Source: Acidimicrobiales bacterium (lineage in GTDB: Bacteria; Actinomycetota; Acidimicrobiia; Acidimicrobiales; GCA-2861595). Taken from it: 43,214 nucleotides of DNA. Positions 32,811 through 40,778 of this stretch are shown here, piece after piece (position 1 is the first letter of the stretch; each line of letters starts with the position of its first letter). Below the pieces are notes generated by a model that saw only the letters and a list, made by a program, of their open reading frames with translations, was not told the origin of the DNA and ran no database searches. Location of the stretch: assembly GCA_035540975.1 (NCBI GenBank), contig DATLFN010000139.1, positions 1-43,214 of the forward strand, written 5' to 3'. Made by a program: the position numbers and the translations under genes.

Positions 32811-34136
32811 CTACAGGGCGAGGTAGGTGTCCAGCGCGCCCACCCAGCGCTCGGTGAAGCGCCGGGCCGCGTCGGCGCCGAACTGGGGGTGGCGGTAGCG
32901 GACGGCGGCGTGGAGCCGGCCGGCCGTGGTGATGACGCCGACGGACACGCCGAGCGGCATCCGGGCCGGGCCGGAGAACCACATCTCGGCCGTCTCCCCG
33001 GCCCCCGCCCCGAACGCGGGCGGCTCGTCCAGGCTGCCCAGGTTGGACAGCATGGCGGTGTCGGCCAGGCGGCGGGTGAGGAGGCTCAGGACGGGCGACG
33101 TGGCCTGCTTCACCCGCAGGGGGAACGACGGCGACCGGGACAGCACCTCGATGAGGGCCCCGCCGCCGCCCTCCTCCTTGATCCGCCGGCTCTGCTCGGC
33201 GACGGCCTCCAGGGCGGCGAGGGGCGACGAGCGCTCGGCCCTGGTGGTGGTGACCCGGACGGGCAGGAGCAGGTTGCCCACCACCTCGTCGTGCCAGTCC
33301 TTCGGCCTCATGTTGACCGGGACCATCACGCTGATGCGCCCGGCCCGGCTGCCGTGCTGCTCGTTCCAGCCCTCGACGGCCAGGTGGAGGGCGGCGAGTA
33401 GCACGTCGTTCACCGTCCCGGGCAGGTCGTTCTCGACGAGCGCCCGCGTCCGCTCGGCCGACAGCCGGACGTGGTGGAGCCCGTAGCCGGGTCCGTCGCG
33501 GCCCCCGTCGCGGGCGAGGCGGGCCGTCGGGACGGCGAGGTCGCGGGCCTTCTCGGCCAGCAGGGCCCGGCGTCGCAGCTTCACCCGCCGGTCCCCGGTC
33601 CCCACCAGCATGGTGACGTTGCGGGCCTCCAGCGGGTCGAGGTCGGGGACCGGGTCGGGCTCGCCGGCGTAGGCCCGTGCCACCGACTGGACGAAGCGCA
33701 GCGTGCCGAACCCGTCCATGGCGGCATGGTTGGCGTTGACCATCACGACGTCGCCGCCGTCGTTGCGCGCCAGCCGCAGCCGCAGCGGTGGCGACTCGGC
33801 GAGGGGCACCCCCCGGCTCTGGAGGTCGGCCCGGGTGGCGCCGAGGGCGTCGTCGTCCCGGCAGTCGACCACTCGCAGGGGATCGACCTCCGGCTCGGGC
33901 GGGATCTCCCACTCGTACTGGTTCTCGCCCGCCCGGCCGGTGGGCGCCTTGCGGGCGCGCGCCATCGGGTGGCGCAGGAACGCCTCGCTCAGGGCCGTGC
34001 GCAGGCATCCCTCGTCGAGCGAGCCCTTGACCCGTACCTCGAGCTGGATGCTCCACGGCTCGGTGTCGGTGTCGAGGTTGTGCACGACCTCGTCGACCAC
34101 GTTGAAGGGGACCCGCTGAGCCTCACCGCCCGGCAT
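32811..34136 (-). CDS. condensation-fold acyltransferase (WES/DGAT-PapA-like)
   Basis: A 441-residue condensation-type acyltransferase, paralogous to the C-terminal domain of 26924-28609 (both have ESPW/EPWSI, VKGSLDEG, NHAAxDG, TVNDVLLAALHLAVEGWN and a similar end). The active-site motif is NHAAMDG, so the His of HHxxxDG that acts as base is retained while the first His is Asn. The N-terminal ~20 residues carry FNVVDEVVHNLDTD. It is first in a four-gene operon and is 56 bp upstream of the hydrolase gene. Transfer of an acyl group to a hydroxyl or amine on a lipid or secondary metabolite is likely; no membrane helix is seen, so it would be cytosolic or peripheral. Confidence 0.82.
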   Translation of the reverse strand: MPGGEAQRVPFNVVDEVVHNLDTDTEPWSIQLEVRVKGSLDEGCLRTALSEAFLRHPMARARKAPTGRAGENQYEWEIPPEPEVDPLRVVDCRDDDALGATRADLQSRGVPLAESPPLRLRLARNDGGDVVMVNANHAAMDGFGTLRFVQSVARAYAGEPDPVPDLDPLEARNVTMLVGTGDRRVKLRRRALLAEKARDLAVPTARLARDGGRDGPGYGLHHVRLSAERTRALVENDLPGTVNDVLLAALHLAVEGWNEQHGSRAGRISVMVPVNMRPKDWHDEVVGNLLLPVRVTTTRAERSSPLAALEAVAEQSRRIKEEGGGGALIEVLSRSPSFPLRVKQATSPVLSLLTRRLADTAMLSNLGSLDEPPAFGAGAGETAEMWFSGPARMPLGVSVGVITTAGRLHAAVRYRHPQFGADAARRFTERWVGALDTYLAL

Positions 34137-34217
34137 GCCCCCAGCCTGGCACGTCCGCCGCACCACCCGGGCGGGCCCTGGGCCACGATGGTGCGCGGCG
34201 CAGCCGAGGAGGTGGTG

Positions 34218-35495
34218 GTGCGGCGCAGATGCGGTTGCGGGTCGCCGTGGTACCGACGGGCGCTGGTCGCCGTCGCCGCCGCCGTCGTGCTGGCGGCCGT
34301 CGGCTGCGAGGGATCGTCGGAGCGGGCGGGAGGCACGACGACGACGGCGTCGGCGCAGCCCACGCCGGACGGCTCCGCCCCGGCCTCGGCACCTCGCGGT
34401 CCGGCTCCGCCCGCCGGTGCCCACCGGGGCGCCGGGTCGCCCCGCCCGTCCAGCTTCTCGTTCGCCTCCACCGTCGTGGACGCCTCGCTGCCGGGGTCGC
34501 TCGACAACAAGGCGGTGGGCGACCTCGACGGCGACGGCCTCCCCGACATCGCCGTGGGCACCGATTCCCGACTGGTCTGGTACCGGGCCCCGGGCTGGGC
34601 CCGCAGCGAGATCGCCGCCGGCCACAACTTCACCACCGACATGCAGGCGGCCGACGTGGACGGCGACGGCGACACCGACCTGGTGACCCCGCACTACGAC
34701 GAGGGCACCGTCGTCTGGTACCGTAACCCGGCCCGGGGCGGCGGAGGATGGACGCCCGTGGAGATCGGGCGGCCCGGAACCGCCCACGACGTCGAGGTCG
34801 GCGACGTGGACGGCGACCGCCGGCTCGACGTCGTCACCCGCGGCCACGCCGGCCCCACCACGCTGTTCCGCCAGTCCGACCCGGGGTCGTGGCAGGCGGT
34901 GACCATTTCCGCCGCCCCGTCGAGCGAGGGCACCGCTCTCGGCGACCTCGACCGCGACGGCCGCCTCGACATCGTGCAGAACGGCTACTGGCTGGCCGCC
35001 CCGGCCGATGTGACCGCCGGCCACGCGTGGACGCGCCACACGTTCGCGCCCGGCTGGGACGAGGGCTTCGTGGCCGTCATCGTCGCCGACCTCGACCGCG
35101 ACGGCCGCCTCGACGTGGTGCTGGCCCGATCGGAGAGCGAGGGGCGCATGGCGTGGTACGAGGCGCCGCCCGACCCGCGCTCGGGTGGGTGGGTCGAGCA
35201 CCGGATCGACGACGACGTGGACTTCGTGCACACCTTCGAGGTCGCCGACATGGACGGCGACGGGGACGACGACGTCGTGTTCGCCGAGATGCAGCAGTCG
35301 TCCCGCCGGCGGGTCGGGATCTTCCGCAACGACGGCGGCGGGCGGGCGTGGAGCTACGTGGCGCTGTCGGGCGGCGGCTCGCACAACGTCCGGGTCGCCG
35401 ACATCGGCATGGACGGCGACCTCGACGTGGTGGGCGCCAACTGGCAGGGCGGCCCGGTCGAGCTGTGGGAGCAGACGGGCCGCCCCGCCGGCTGA
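34218..35495 (+). CDS. FG-GAP/VCBS-repeat lipoprotein
   Basis: A 425-residue exported lipoprotein. Signal sequence RALVAVAAAVVLAAVGC ends in a lipobox (AVGC, Cys at about residue 29), followed by a Thr/Ser/Pro-rich linker and six to seven FG-GAP/VCBS repeats with calcium-binding DLDGDGLPDIAVG, DVDGDGDTDLV, DVDGDRRLDVV, DLDRDGRLDIV, DLDRDGRLDVV, DMDGDGDDDVVF and DIGMDGDLDVV loops. Such repeats form a beta-propeller that binds glycans or proteins at the surface. GTG 34218 (AGGAGG five nt upstream) is preferred; ATG 34188 is ten codons longer and would put extra residues before the signal. It is divergent from the acyltransferase operon with 80 bp between. Confidence 0.9.
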   Translation: MRRRCGCGSPWYRRALVAVAAAVVLAAVGCEGSSERAGGTTTTASAQPTPDGSAPASAPRGPAPPAGAHRGAGSPRPSSFSFASTVVDASLPGSLDNKAVGDLDGDGLPDIAVGTDSRLVWYRAPGWARSEIAAGHNFTTDMQAADVDGDGDTDLVTPHYDEGTVVWYRNPARGGGGWTPVEIGRPGTAHDVEVGDVDGDRRLDVVTRGHAGPTTLFRQSDPGSWQAVTISAAPSSEGTALGDLDRDGRLDIVQNGYWLAAPADVTAGHAWTRHTFAPGWDEGFVAVIVADLDRDGRLDVVLARSESEGRMAWYEAPPDPRSGGWVEHRIDDDVDFVHTFEVADMDGDGDDDVVFAEMQQSSRRRVGIFRNDGGGRAWSYVALSGGGSHNVRVADIGMDGDLDVVGANWQGGPVELWEQTGRPAG

Positions 35496-35502
35496 CGATG
35501 GT

Positions 35503-35619
35503 GCCTACGCGGGGACGGGGGCGCCGGCGGGCCGTCGGCGGACGGGCGGGTTCTGGCGGCAGATCGGGGCGCTATCCGCCCGATTCTGCCGCCGGAGCCT
35601 ACGCCGGGACGGGGGCGCC
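35503..35619 (+). repeat. 23-bp direct duplication of the cysN 3' end
   Basis: GCCTACGC[G/C]GGGACGGGGGCGCC occurs at 35503-35525 and 35597-35619 with one difference. The right copy is the cysN C-terminus (GAPVPA and stop on the minus strand); the left copy encodes the same six residues and stop codon with a synonymous change. The hairpin at 35555-35593 lies between them. It looks like a remnant of a past duplication at the gene end. Confidence 0.85.
35555..35593. terminator. bulged hairpin between lipoprotein and cysN genes
   Basis: GGCGGCAGA (35555-35563) pairs with TCTGCCGCC (35585-35593) and the inner TCGGGGCG and CGCCCGA extend the stem with two bulges. It is placed between convergent genes and likely terminates both transcripts. 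Confidence 0.6.
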
Positions 35620-36882
35620 CGTGATCATGCCGGCGGCCACGGTCGCGTTGGTGCGCTCGTCGACCAGGACGAAGCTGCCCGTGGTGCGGTTGGCCCGGTA
35701 GGGGTCGAAGGCGATGGGGGCGGCCAGCCGCAGCGACAGGCTGCCGATGTCGTTCGGGCCCAGGCTGGCGGCGTCGTCGTGGCCCAGCGACTCCACGTCC
35801 AGGCGGTAGTGCAGGGCCGAGACGGTGGCCTCGTGCCAGCGGCTGGCGTGCTTGAGCAGGTAGCGGGAGCCCACGGCGAGCGGCTCCTCGCTCATCCAGC
35901 ACACCAGGGCGTCCAGCGAGCCGGCCACCTCGGCCTCGGCGCCCCGGGCGCAGAGCAGGTCGCCGCGCGACACGTCGACGTCGTCGGCCAGTCGCACGGT
36001 GACGGCGTCCCCGGCGGTGGCCACGGGCACCGGGCCGTTCAGCCCGTCGAGCGACACCACGGTGGACGTGGCCCCCGACGGCAGCACGGTGACGCCGGCG
36101 CCGACCCGGAGGACGCCGGACACCAGCTGGCCGGCGAACCCGGGGCGGTCCCGCCCGTCGCCGGCCGGCTCGATGACCCACTGCACGGGGAGGCGGGCGC
36201 CCACCGGGCCCGTCTCCTCGGTGGCGGGCACCTCCTCCAGGTAGCGCAGGAGGGGCGGGCCCTGGTACCACGGCATGTTGGAGGACGGCTCCACGACGTT
36301 GTCGCCCAGCTTGGCGGACATCGGGATGAAGGTGAGGCTGGGCTCGTCGAAGCGGTTGACGAAGGCGGTGAGGTCCTCGCAGATGCGCACGAACACCGCC
36401 TCGTCCCAGTCGACCAGGTCCATCTTGTTGACGGCGACGACGACGTGGGGCAGGTGCAGCAGCGAGGCGATGACGGCGTGGCGGCGGGTCTGCTCCAGCA
36501 CGCCGTTGCGGGCGTCCACCAGGATGACGGCCAGGTCGGCGTTCGAGGCGCCGGTGACCATGTTGCGGGTGTACTCGAAGTGGCCCGGGGTGTCGGACAC
36601 CACGAAGCGGCGGCGGGGAGTGGCGAAGTAGCGGTACGCCACGTCGATGGTGATGCCCAGGTCCCGCTCCGCCTTCAGGCCGTCGGTGAGCATGGCCAGG
36701 TGGACGTCGTCGTGGCCCCGAGCCCGGCTGGCGGTGGTGACGGCCGCCACCTGGTCCTCCAGCAGGGCCTTGGCGTCCCACAGCAGTCGCCCGATGAGCG
36801 TGCTCTTGCCGTCGTCCACCGACCCGGCGGTGGCGACGCGCAGCAACCCCGCGTCCCGCCCCGTGGGATCCTCGGCGCTCAC
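35599..36882 (-). CDS. cysN: sulfate adenylyltransferase subunit 1 (GTPase)
   Basis: A 427-residue GTPase subunit of ATP sulfurylase (EC 2.7.7.4). GTP-binding motifs are GSVDDGKSTLIGRL (about 20-33), DTPGHFEYTRNM, NKMDLVDWD and MSAKLGDNVV. Two beta-barrel domains follow. There is no APS-kinase (CysC) domain, consistent with a downstream APS reductase that needs no PAPS. GTG 36882 starts 2 nt after the cysD stop with AAGGAAGGG upstream. CysN provides GTP hydrolysis that drives APS formation by CysD. Last gene of the sir-cysH-cysD-cysN set. Confidence 0.95.
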   Translation of the reverse strand: MSAEDPTGRDAGLLRVATAGSVDDGKSTLIGRLLWDAKALLEDQVAAVTTASRARGHDDVHLAMLTDGLKAERDLGITIDVAYRYFATPRRRFVVSDTPGHFEYTRNMVTGASNADLAVILVDARNGVLEQTRRHAVIASLLHLPHVVVAVNKMDLVDWDEAVFVRICEDLTAFVNRFDEPSLTFIPMSAKLGDNVVEPSSNMPWYQGPPLLRYLEEVPATEETGPVGARLPVQWVIEPAGDGRDRPGFAGQLVSGVLRVGAGVTVLPSGATSTVVSLDGLNGPVPVATAGDAVTVRLADDVDVSRGDLLCARGAEAEVAGSLDALVCWMSEEPLAVGSRYLLKHASRWHEATVSALHYRLDVESLGHDDAASLGPNDIGSLSLRLAAPIAFDPYRANRTTGSFVLVDERTNATVAAGMITGAPVPA

Positions 36883-36884
36883 GC

Positions 36885-37838
36885 CTAGAAGTACCCTTCC
36901 TTCTTGCGGTCCTCCATGGCCGACTCCGAGAAGCGGTCGTCGGCCCGGGTGGCGCCCCGCTCGGTGACCCGGCTGAGCGCCAGCTCCTCCAGGATCGCCC
37001 CGACGGACGACGCGGTGGAGCGCACGGCGCCGGTGCACGACATGTCGCCCACCGTGCGGTAGCGGACCGCCTCCTCGAACATGGGCTCGTCCTCGCCCGG
37101 CTGCACCTGCGGGCAGACGGCGAGCAGCATGCCGTCGCGCTCGACCACCAGGCGGCGGTGGGCGTAGTACATCGAGGGCAGCTCGATGCCCTCCCGGGCG
37201 ATGTACTCCCACACGTCCAGCTCCGTCCAGTTGGAGATCGGGAAGGCCCGCATGTGCTCGCCCTCGTGCACGCGGCCGTTGAAGATGTTCCACAGCTCCG
37301 GTCGCTGGCCGGACGGGTCCCACTGGCCCCGGCGGTTGCGGAACGAGAACACCCGCTCCTTGGCCCGGGCCTTCTCCTCGTCGCGGCGGCCACCGCCCAG
37401 GCACACGTCGAAGCCGTGCTCGGCGATGGCGTCGAGCAGGGTGACGGCCTGGATGCGGTTGCGACTGCCGCCGCCCGAGTCGGAGGCGCGGCCGCGGTCG
37501 ATGGTGTCCTGCACGGAGGCCACGACCAGGCGGTGGCCCCTGCCCGTCGTGCGCCGGTCCCGGAACTCCAGGACCTCGGGGAAGTTGTGACCGGTGTCGA
37601 CGTGCATCACCGGGAAGGGGAGCGGCCCCGGCGCGAACGCCTTCTCGGCCAGGTGCAGCAGCACGGCCGAGTCCTTGCCGCCGCTGAACAGCAGGACGGG
37701 GCGGTCGAACTCGGCCGCCACCTCGCGGAGGATGAACACCGCCTCCGCCTCCAGGGCGTCGAGGTGGGTGCGCTCGGCGGCCAACTGCAGCTCCAGGTCG
37801 TCGAGGACGGACAGGGGATCGATCGGCGTCGTCGTCAT
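36885..37838 (-). CDS. cysD: sulfate adenylyltransferase subunit 2
   Basis: A 317-residue catalytic subunit of ATP sulfurylase in the PAPS-reductase/N-type ATP pyrophosphatase family. The PP-motif LLFSGGKDSAVLLHLA (about 48-64) binds ATP; LGGGRRDEEKARAKER and FPISNWTELDVWEYI are family signatures, and the C-terminal RKKEGYF is the usual end. It forms APS from sulfate and ATP with CysN. AGGAGGG lies 7 nt before ATG 37838. It is separated from cysH by 66 bp that contain a triplicated 9-nt repeat. Confidence 0.96.
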   Translation of the reverse strand: MTTTPIDPLSVLDDLELQLAAERTHLDALEAEAVFILREVAAEFDRPVLLFSGGKDSAVLLHLAEKAFAPGPLPFPVMHVDTGHNFPEVLEFRDRRTTGRGHRLVVASVQDTIDRGRASDSGGGSRNRIQAVTLLDAIAEHGFDVCLGGGRRDEEKARAKERVFSFRNRRGQWDPSGQRPELWNIFNGRVHEGEHMRAFPISNWTELDVWEYIAREGIELPSMYYAHRRLVVERDGMLLAVCPQVQPGEDEPMFEEAVRYRTVGDMSCTGAVRSTASSVGAILEELALSRVTERGATRADDRFSESAMEDRKKEGYF

Positions 37839-37860
37839 GAGGCCGCCCTCCTGCGGCGGG

Positions 37861-37887
37861 TGCGTCGAGTGCGTCGAGTGCCTCGAG
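37861..37887. repeat. TGCGTCGAG triplet, 9-bp tandem repeat between cysH and cysD
   Basis: TGCGTCGAG at 37861-37869 and 37870-37878 and TGCCTCGAG at 37879-37887 in the 66-bp gap. No function is apparent. Confidence 0.8.
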
Positions 37888-37904
37888 TCGTCGTTCCGGT
37901 GGGG

Positions 37905-38585
37905 TCAGGCATGGAGCCCGCACTCGGTCTTGCCCTTGCCGGACCACCGCCCCGAGCGGGGGTCCTCGCCCGGCATCACCGGGCGGGTGCACGGCCAGCA
38001 CCCGATCGAGGGGAACCCCCGCTCGGTGAGCGGGTTCACGGGGAGCTGGTGGTCGGCCACGTAGCCGGCCATGTCGGCGTCGGTCCACGGCGCCAGGGGG
38101 TTCACCTTCACCATGGAGCGGGCCACGTCCCACGACACGATGGGGGCGTTGGCCCGCGTGGGCGCGTCGGTCCGCCGCAGGCCGGTGATCCAGGCCGCCC
38201 TGCCGGCCAGCGCCCGGGCCAGGGGCTCCACCTTGCGGGCGCCGCAGCAGCCCTCCACGTCGGTCCGCCAGCGGTTGTCGGGCTCGACCAGGGGCTCGAT
38301 CACCCTCAGGTTCAGGTCGTAGCGCCGGCGCAGCTCCTCGACGTACCACAGCGTCTCGGCGAAGTGGTACTGGGTGTCGAGGAAGACCACCTCGATGCGG
38401 GGCGCCACCTCGACGGCGACGTCGATCAGCACGGCGTCCTGGAAGGAGGCGGCGAGGACCAGGTCGTCGCCGAAGCGCTCGTACGCCCACCGCACGGCGG
38501 CGCCGGCCGAGCGCGTCTCCAGGCCGGCCGAGACCTCGGCCAGCTCGGCCAGGTCGGGGACGGCGGCGCGGTCGACGGCGGTCAC
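37905..38585 (-). CDS. cysH: assimilatory APS reductase (CysH family)
   Basis: A 226-residue thioredoxin-dependent reductase. The cysteine pattern is that of the [4Fe-4S] APS-reducing branch: Cys113-Cys114 (EGCCGARKVEPL), Cys196 and Cys199 (CWPCTR), with the catalytic Cys222 in ECGLH at the C-terminus. The P-loop-like SFQDAVLID and VFLDTQYHFAETLW segments match. It reduces APS to sulfite, which explains why no APS kinase is present. GTG 38585 overlaps the sir stop codon (GTGA), so the two are coupled. Confidence 0.95.
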   Translation of the reverse strand: MTAVDRAAVPDLAELAEVSAGLETRSAGAAVRWAYERFGDDLVLAASFQDAVLIDVAVEVAPRIEVVFLDTQYHFAETLWYVEELRRRYDLNLRVIEPLVEPDNRWRTDVEGCCGARKVEPLARALAGRAAWITGLRRTDAPTRANAPIVSWDVARSMVKVNPLAPWTDADMAGYVADHQLPVNPLTERGFPSIGCWPCTRPVMPGEDPRSGRWSGKGKTECGLHA

Positions 38586-40375
38586 GACCCGGCGCACTCC
38601 CCGACGCCCACCTCGGCCACGTACGGGCCCGTCTCGTCGTAGTCGACGTAGAAGCTGGGGTCCTCCTCGAACGTCGGGAAGATGTCGAGCTCGGCCAGCT
38701 CGGCGCCGATCGCCTCGGCGCCGCCCACCCGGGCCAGCCACGTGGTGAACGACTCGCCCGCCTCCCGCTCGGCGGCGAACCGGCCGATGACCCGCACGGT
38801 GGCGACGCCCGCGTTCTTGGCCGGGAGGCGGGTGGCCTTGCGGCCGAACTGGATCGCCTCCATGCCGACGTGGCCGCCCAGCAGCATCTGGTACCCCGGT
38901 GCCGCCCGCTTGTGGGCCCGGCGCTCCAGGCCCACGAAGCCGATGTCCGCCACGTGGTGCTGGCCGCACGAGTTGGTGCAGCCCGAGATGTTGATGCGCA
39001 CGCCGCCCACGTCGGCCAGCCCGGCCTCCTCCAGGGCGGCGCCGATGGCGTCGGCCAGGCCCCGCGACTGGGTGACGGCCAGGTTGCAGGTGTCGGCGCC
39101 CGGGCAGCTCACCACGTCGCGGGCCAGCTCGGCGCCCGGCTCGGCCATGCCCAGCACGGACAACCGGTCGTGCAGCGGTCGCAGCTGCTCCTCGCTGAGA
39201 CCGCGGAACACGAAGTTCTGGCGGTTGGTGACCCGGACCTCGAGCCCCAGCTCGCGCTGGATGGAGGCGACGGCCCGGAACTGGTCCGAGGTGACGTCGC
39301 CCAGGCGGGCGTAGGCGTACGCCGAGACGGTGCCCTTGGCGTTCCCCCGGACGACGTTGGCGTCCTCCCATCGGCCGTAGGCGTCCCGGGAGCGGAGCAC
39401 CACGTTGGTGCCCCACCCCATCGGGGTCGGCGACATCGTCCCCGACGTGCCCGCCGGGGCGTCGCCGTGCTCCTGCACGTACTCGGGCACCCGGGTCCAC
39501 GTGGTCGCCGCGAGGAGGAGGCGGCGCTCCTTGAGGATGCGCCTGCGCAGCTCGTCGGCGCCCATGGTGTCCAGCAGCCACTTCATGCGGGCCCGCAGCT
39601 TGTTGTCGCGGTTGCCGTAGTGGTCGAACGTTCGCAGGGCCGCCTCGATGGTGGGGATGAGCTCCTCGCGCGGCGTGAACTCCTCCAGCGCCACCGCCGG
39701 GTGGGGGTTGGCCCCGAGGCCCCCGGCGAAGAAGACGCGGAAGCCGGCCTCGACGGTGCCGTCGGGGTTGGGGCGGTTGACGGCGATCACCCCGACGTCG
39801 TTGAACATGGCCTGGCCGCAGTCGGTGACGCAGCCCGAGAAGTTGATCTTGAACTTGCGGGGGAGGCGCTGGGCGTAGGGGTTGCGCAGGAAGTGGCGGA
39901 AGGTGGCCTCGGCCCACGGCGAGATGTCCAGCACCTCGTACGGGCAGGCGCCGGCCAGGTGGCAGCCGGTGACGTTGCGGACGGTGTCGCCGCACGCCTC
40001 CCGGGTCGTGAGCCCGACGGAGGCGAGGTCCCGCATCACGGCGGGGACCCGCTCCAGCTGCACGAAGTGGAACTGGATGTTCTGGCGGGTGGTGATGTGG
40101 CCCCAGCCCCGGGAGTACTCCTCGCCGATGTGGGCCAGCATGTCGAGTTGCTCGGGCTGGAGCGACCCGTAGGGGACCTTCACCCGGATCATCTGGTTGT
40201 GACCGCCCTGGCGCTGGCCGTAGATGCCGTTGTTCAGGCGGAAGATGCGGAAGCGGTCCTCCTCGATCTCCCCGGCCAGGTACTGCTCCAGCAGCGCCTC
40301 GAACTTCTCGATGTCGGCCAGGGCAGCGGGGCTGATGGCGCCCGGTCCGACCTCCACGTCGATCGTCTGGCTCAT
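38582..40375 (-). CDS. sir: ferredoxin-type sulfite reductase (siroheme/[4Fe-4S])
   Basis: A 597-residue assimilatory nitrite/sulfite reductase of the SirA/NirA family. It has two ferrodoxin-like half domains (VKVPYGSLQPEQLDMLAHIGEEY and VTNRQNFVFRGL) and the siroheme/4Fe-4S ligand pattern C-x5-C and C-x3-C (SCPGADTCNLAVTQ and GCTNSCGQHH). It reduces sulfite to sulfide with six electrons, from ferredoxin. AAAGGAGGG lies 8 nt before ATG 40375. As first gene of the operon its promoter should lie in 40376-40500, which is the lowest-GC part of this region. A nitrite reductase is less likely given the cys neighbours. Confidence 0.95.
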   Translation of the reverse strand: MSQTIDVEVGPGAISPAALADIEKFEALLEQYLAGEIEEDRFRIFRLNNGIYGQRQGGHNQMIRVKVPYGSLQPEQLDMLAHIGEEYSRGWGHITTRQNIQFHFVQLERVPAVMRDLASVGLTTREACGDTVRNVTGCHLAGACPYEVLDISPWAEATFRHFLRNPYAQRLPRKFKINFSGCVTDCGQAMFNDVGVIAVNRPNPDGTVEAGFRVFFAGGLGANPHPAVALEEFTPREELIPTIEAALRTFDHYGNRDNKLRARMKWLLDTMGADELRRRILKERRLLLAATTWTRVPEYVQEHGDAPAGTSGTMSPTPMGWGTNVVLRSRDAYGRWEDANVVRGNAKGTVSAYAYARLGDVTSDQFRAVASIQRELGLEVRVTNRQNFVFRGLSEEQLRPLHDRLSVLGMAEPGAELARDVVSCPGADTCNLAVTQSRGLADAIGAALEEAGLADVGGVRINISGCTNSCGQHHVADIGFVGLERRAHKRAAPGYQMLLGGHVGMEAIQFGRKATRLPAKNAGVATVRVIGRFAAEREAGESFTTWLARVGGAEAIGAELAELDIFPTFEEDPSFYVDYDETGPYVAEVGVGECAGS

Positions 40376-40455
40376 GCGGCGGCCCTCCTTTCGGGCGGTC
40401 CGGCGGCGCCCGCGCCGTGGGACCCCTCGGTGACGTCAAGCCTACGCCAAAATCC

Positions 40456-40463
40456 GAGTACTC
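40456..40463. promoter_or_regulatory. GAGTACTC palindrome, candidate Rrf2 operator
   Basis: A perfect 8-bp palindrome (GAGTACTC) inside CCGAGTACTCCGA, about 80 bp upstream of sir in an AT-richer stretch with TTGTAA and TTTTACAAC sequences. It could bind the Rrf2 regulator at 40779, by analogy with CymR-type control of cysteine genes. Extended symmetry is imperfect, so this is tentative. Confidence 0.35.
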
Positions 40464-40524
40464 CGATCAGGTTTTACAACAATCTCGTTCGGAGGGCCAG
40501 CCGGCGCCTCGCGGCCAGCCGGGC

Positions 40525-40758
40525 GTGTCCATCGCCACGGTGCCCGCCACGGTCGTGCGCCTGGTCCGGCCGGGCTCGAGGCTATGCGTCGACCTGCCGG
40601 CCGGCGGCGAGCAGCTGTGGGTGCAGCTCACCCGGGGCGAGGCCGACCGGCTGGCGCTCGCCCCCGGCGCCGAGGTACACGTGAGGGCCATGGACACCGG
40701 GCTCTCCGTGGCTCCGCCGCCGGCCGGGCAGGCTGAGCGGATGCCGCGGCGCCGGTAG
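40525..40758 (+). CDS. orphan TOBE-like domain ORF, possible CysA/ModC C-terminal remnant
   Basis: A 77-residue frame: VRLVRPGSRLCVDLPAGGEQLWVQLTRGEADRLALAPGAEVHVR resembles the C-terminal TOBE domain of sulfate or molybdate ABC-transporter ATPases (strand, QLTRGEA, LxPGxEVxVR). No ATPase domain lies upstream in frame; the open frame reaches back to GTG 40417 without similarity. It may be a small TOBE protein that binds an oxyanion or a decayed end of cysA left between sir and the regulator gene. GTG 40525 is a guess: no good ribosome binding site is seen. It precedes the Rrf2 gene by 20 bp. Confidence 0.5.
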   Translation: MSIATVPATVVRLVRPGSRLCVDLPAGGEQLWVQLTRGEADRLALAPGAEVHVRAMDTGLSVAPPPAGQAERMPRRR

Positions 40759-40778
40759 AGGGTCGGGTCGCTCGCCCC

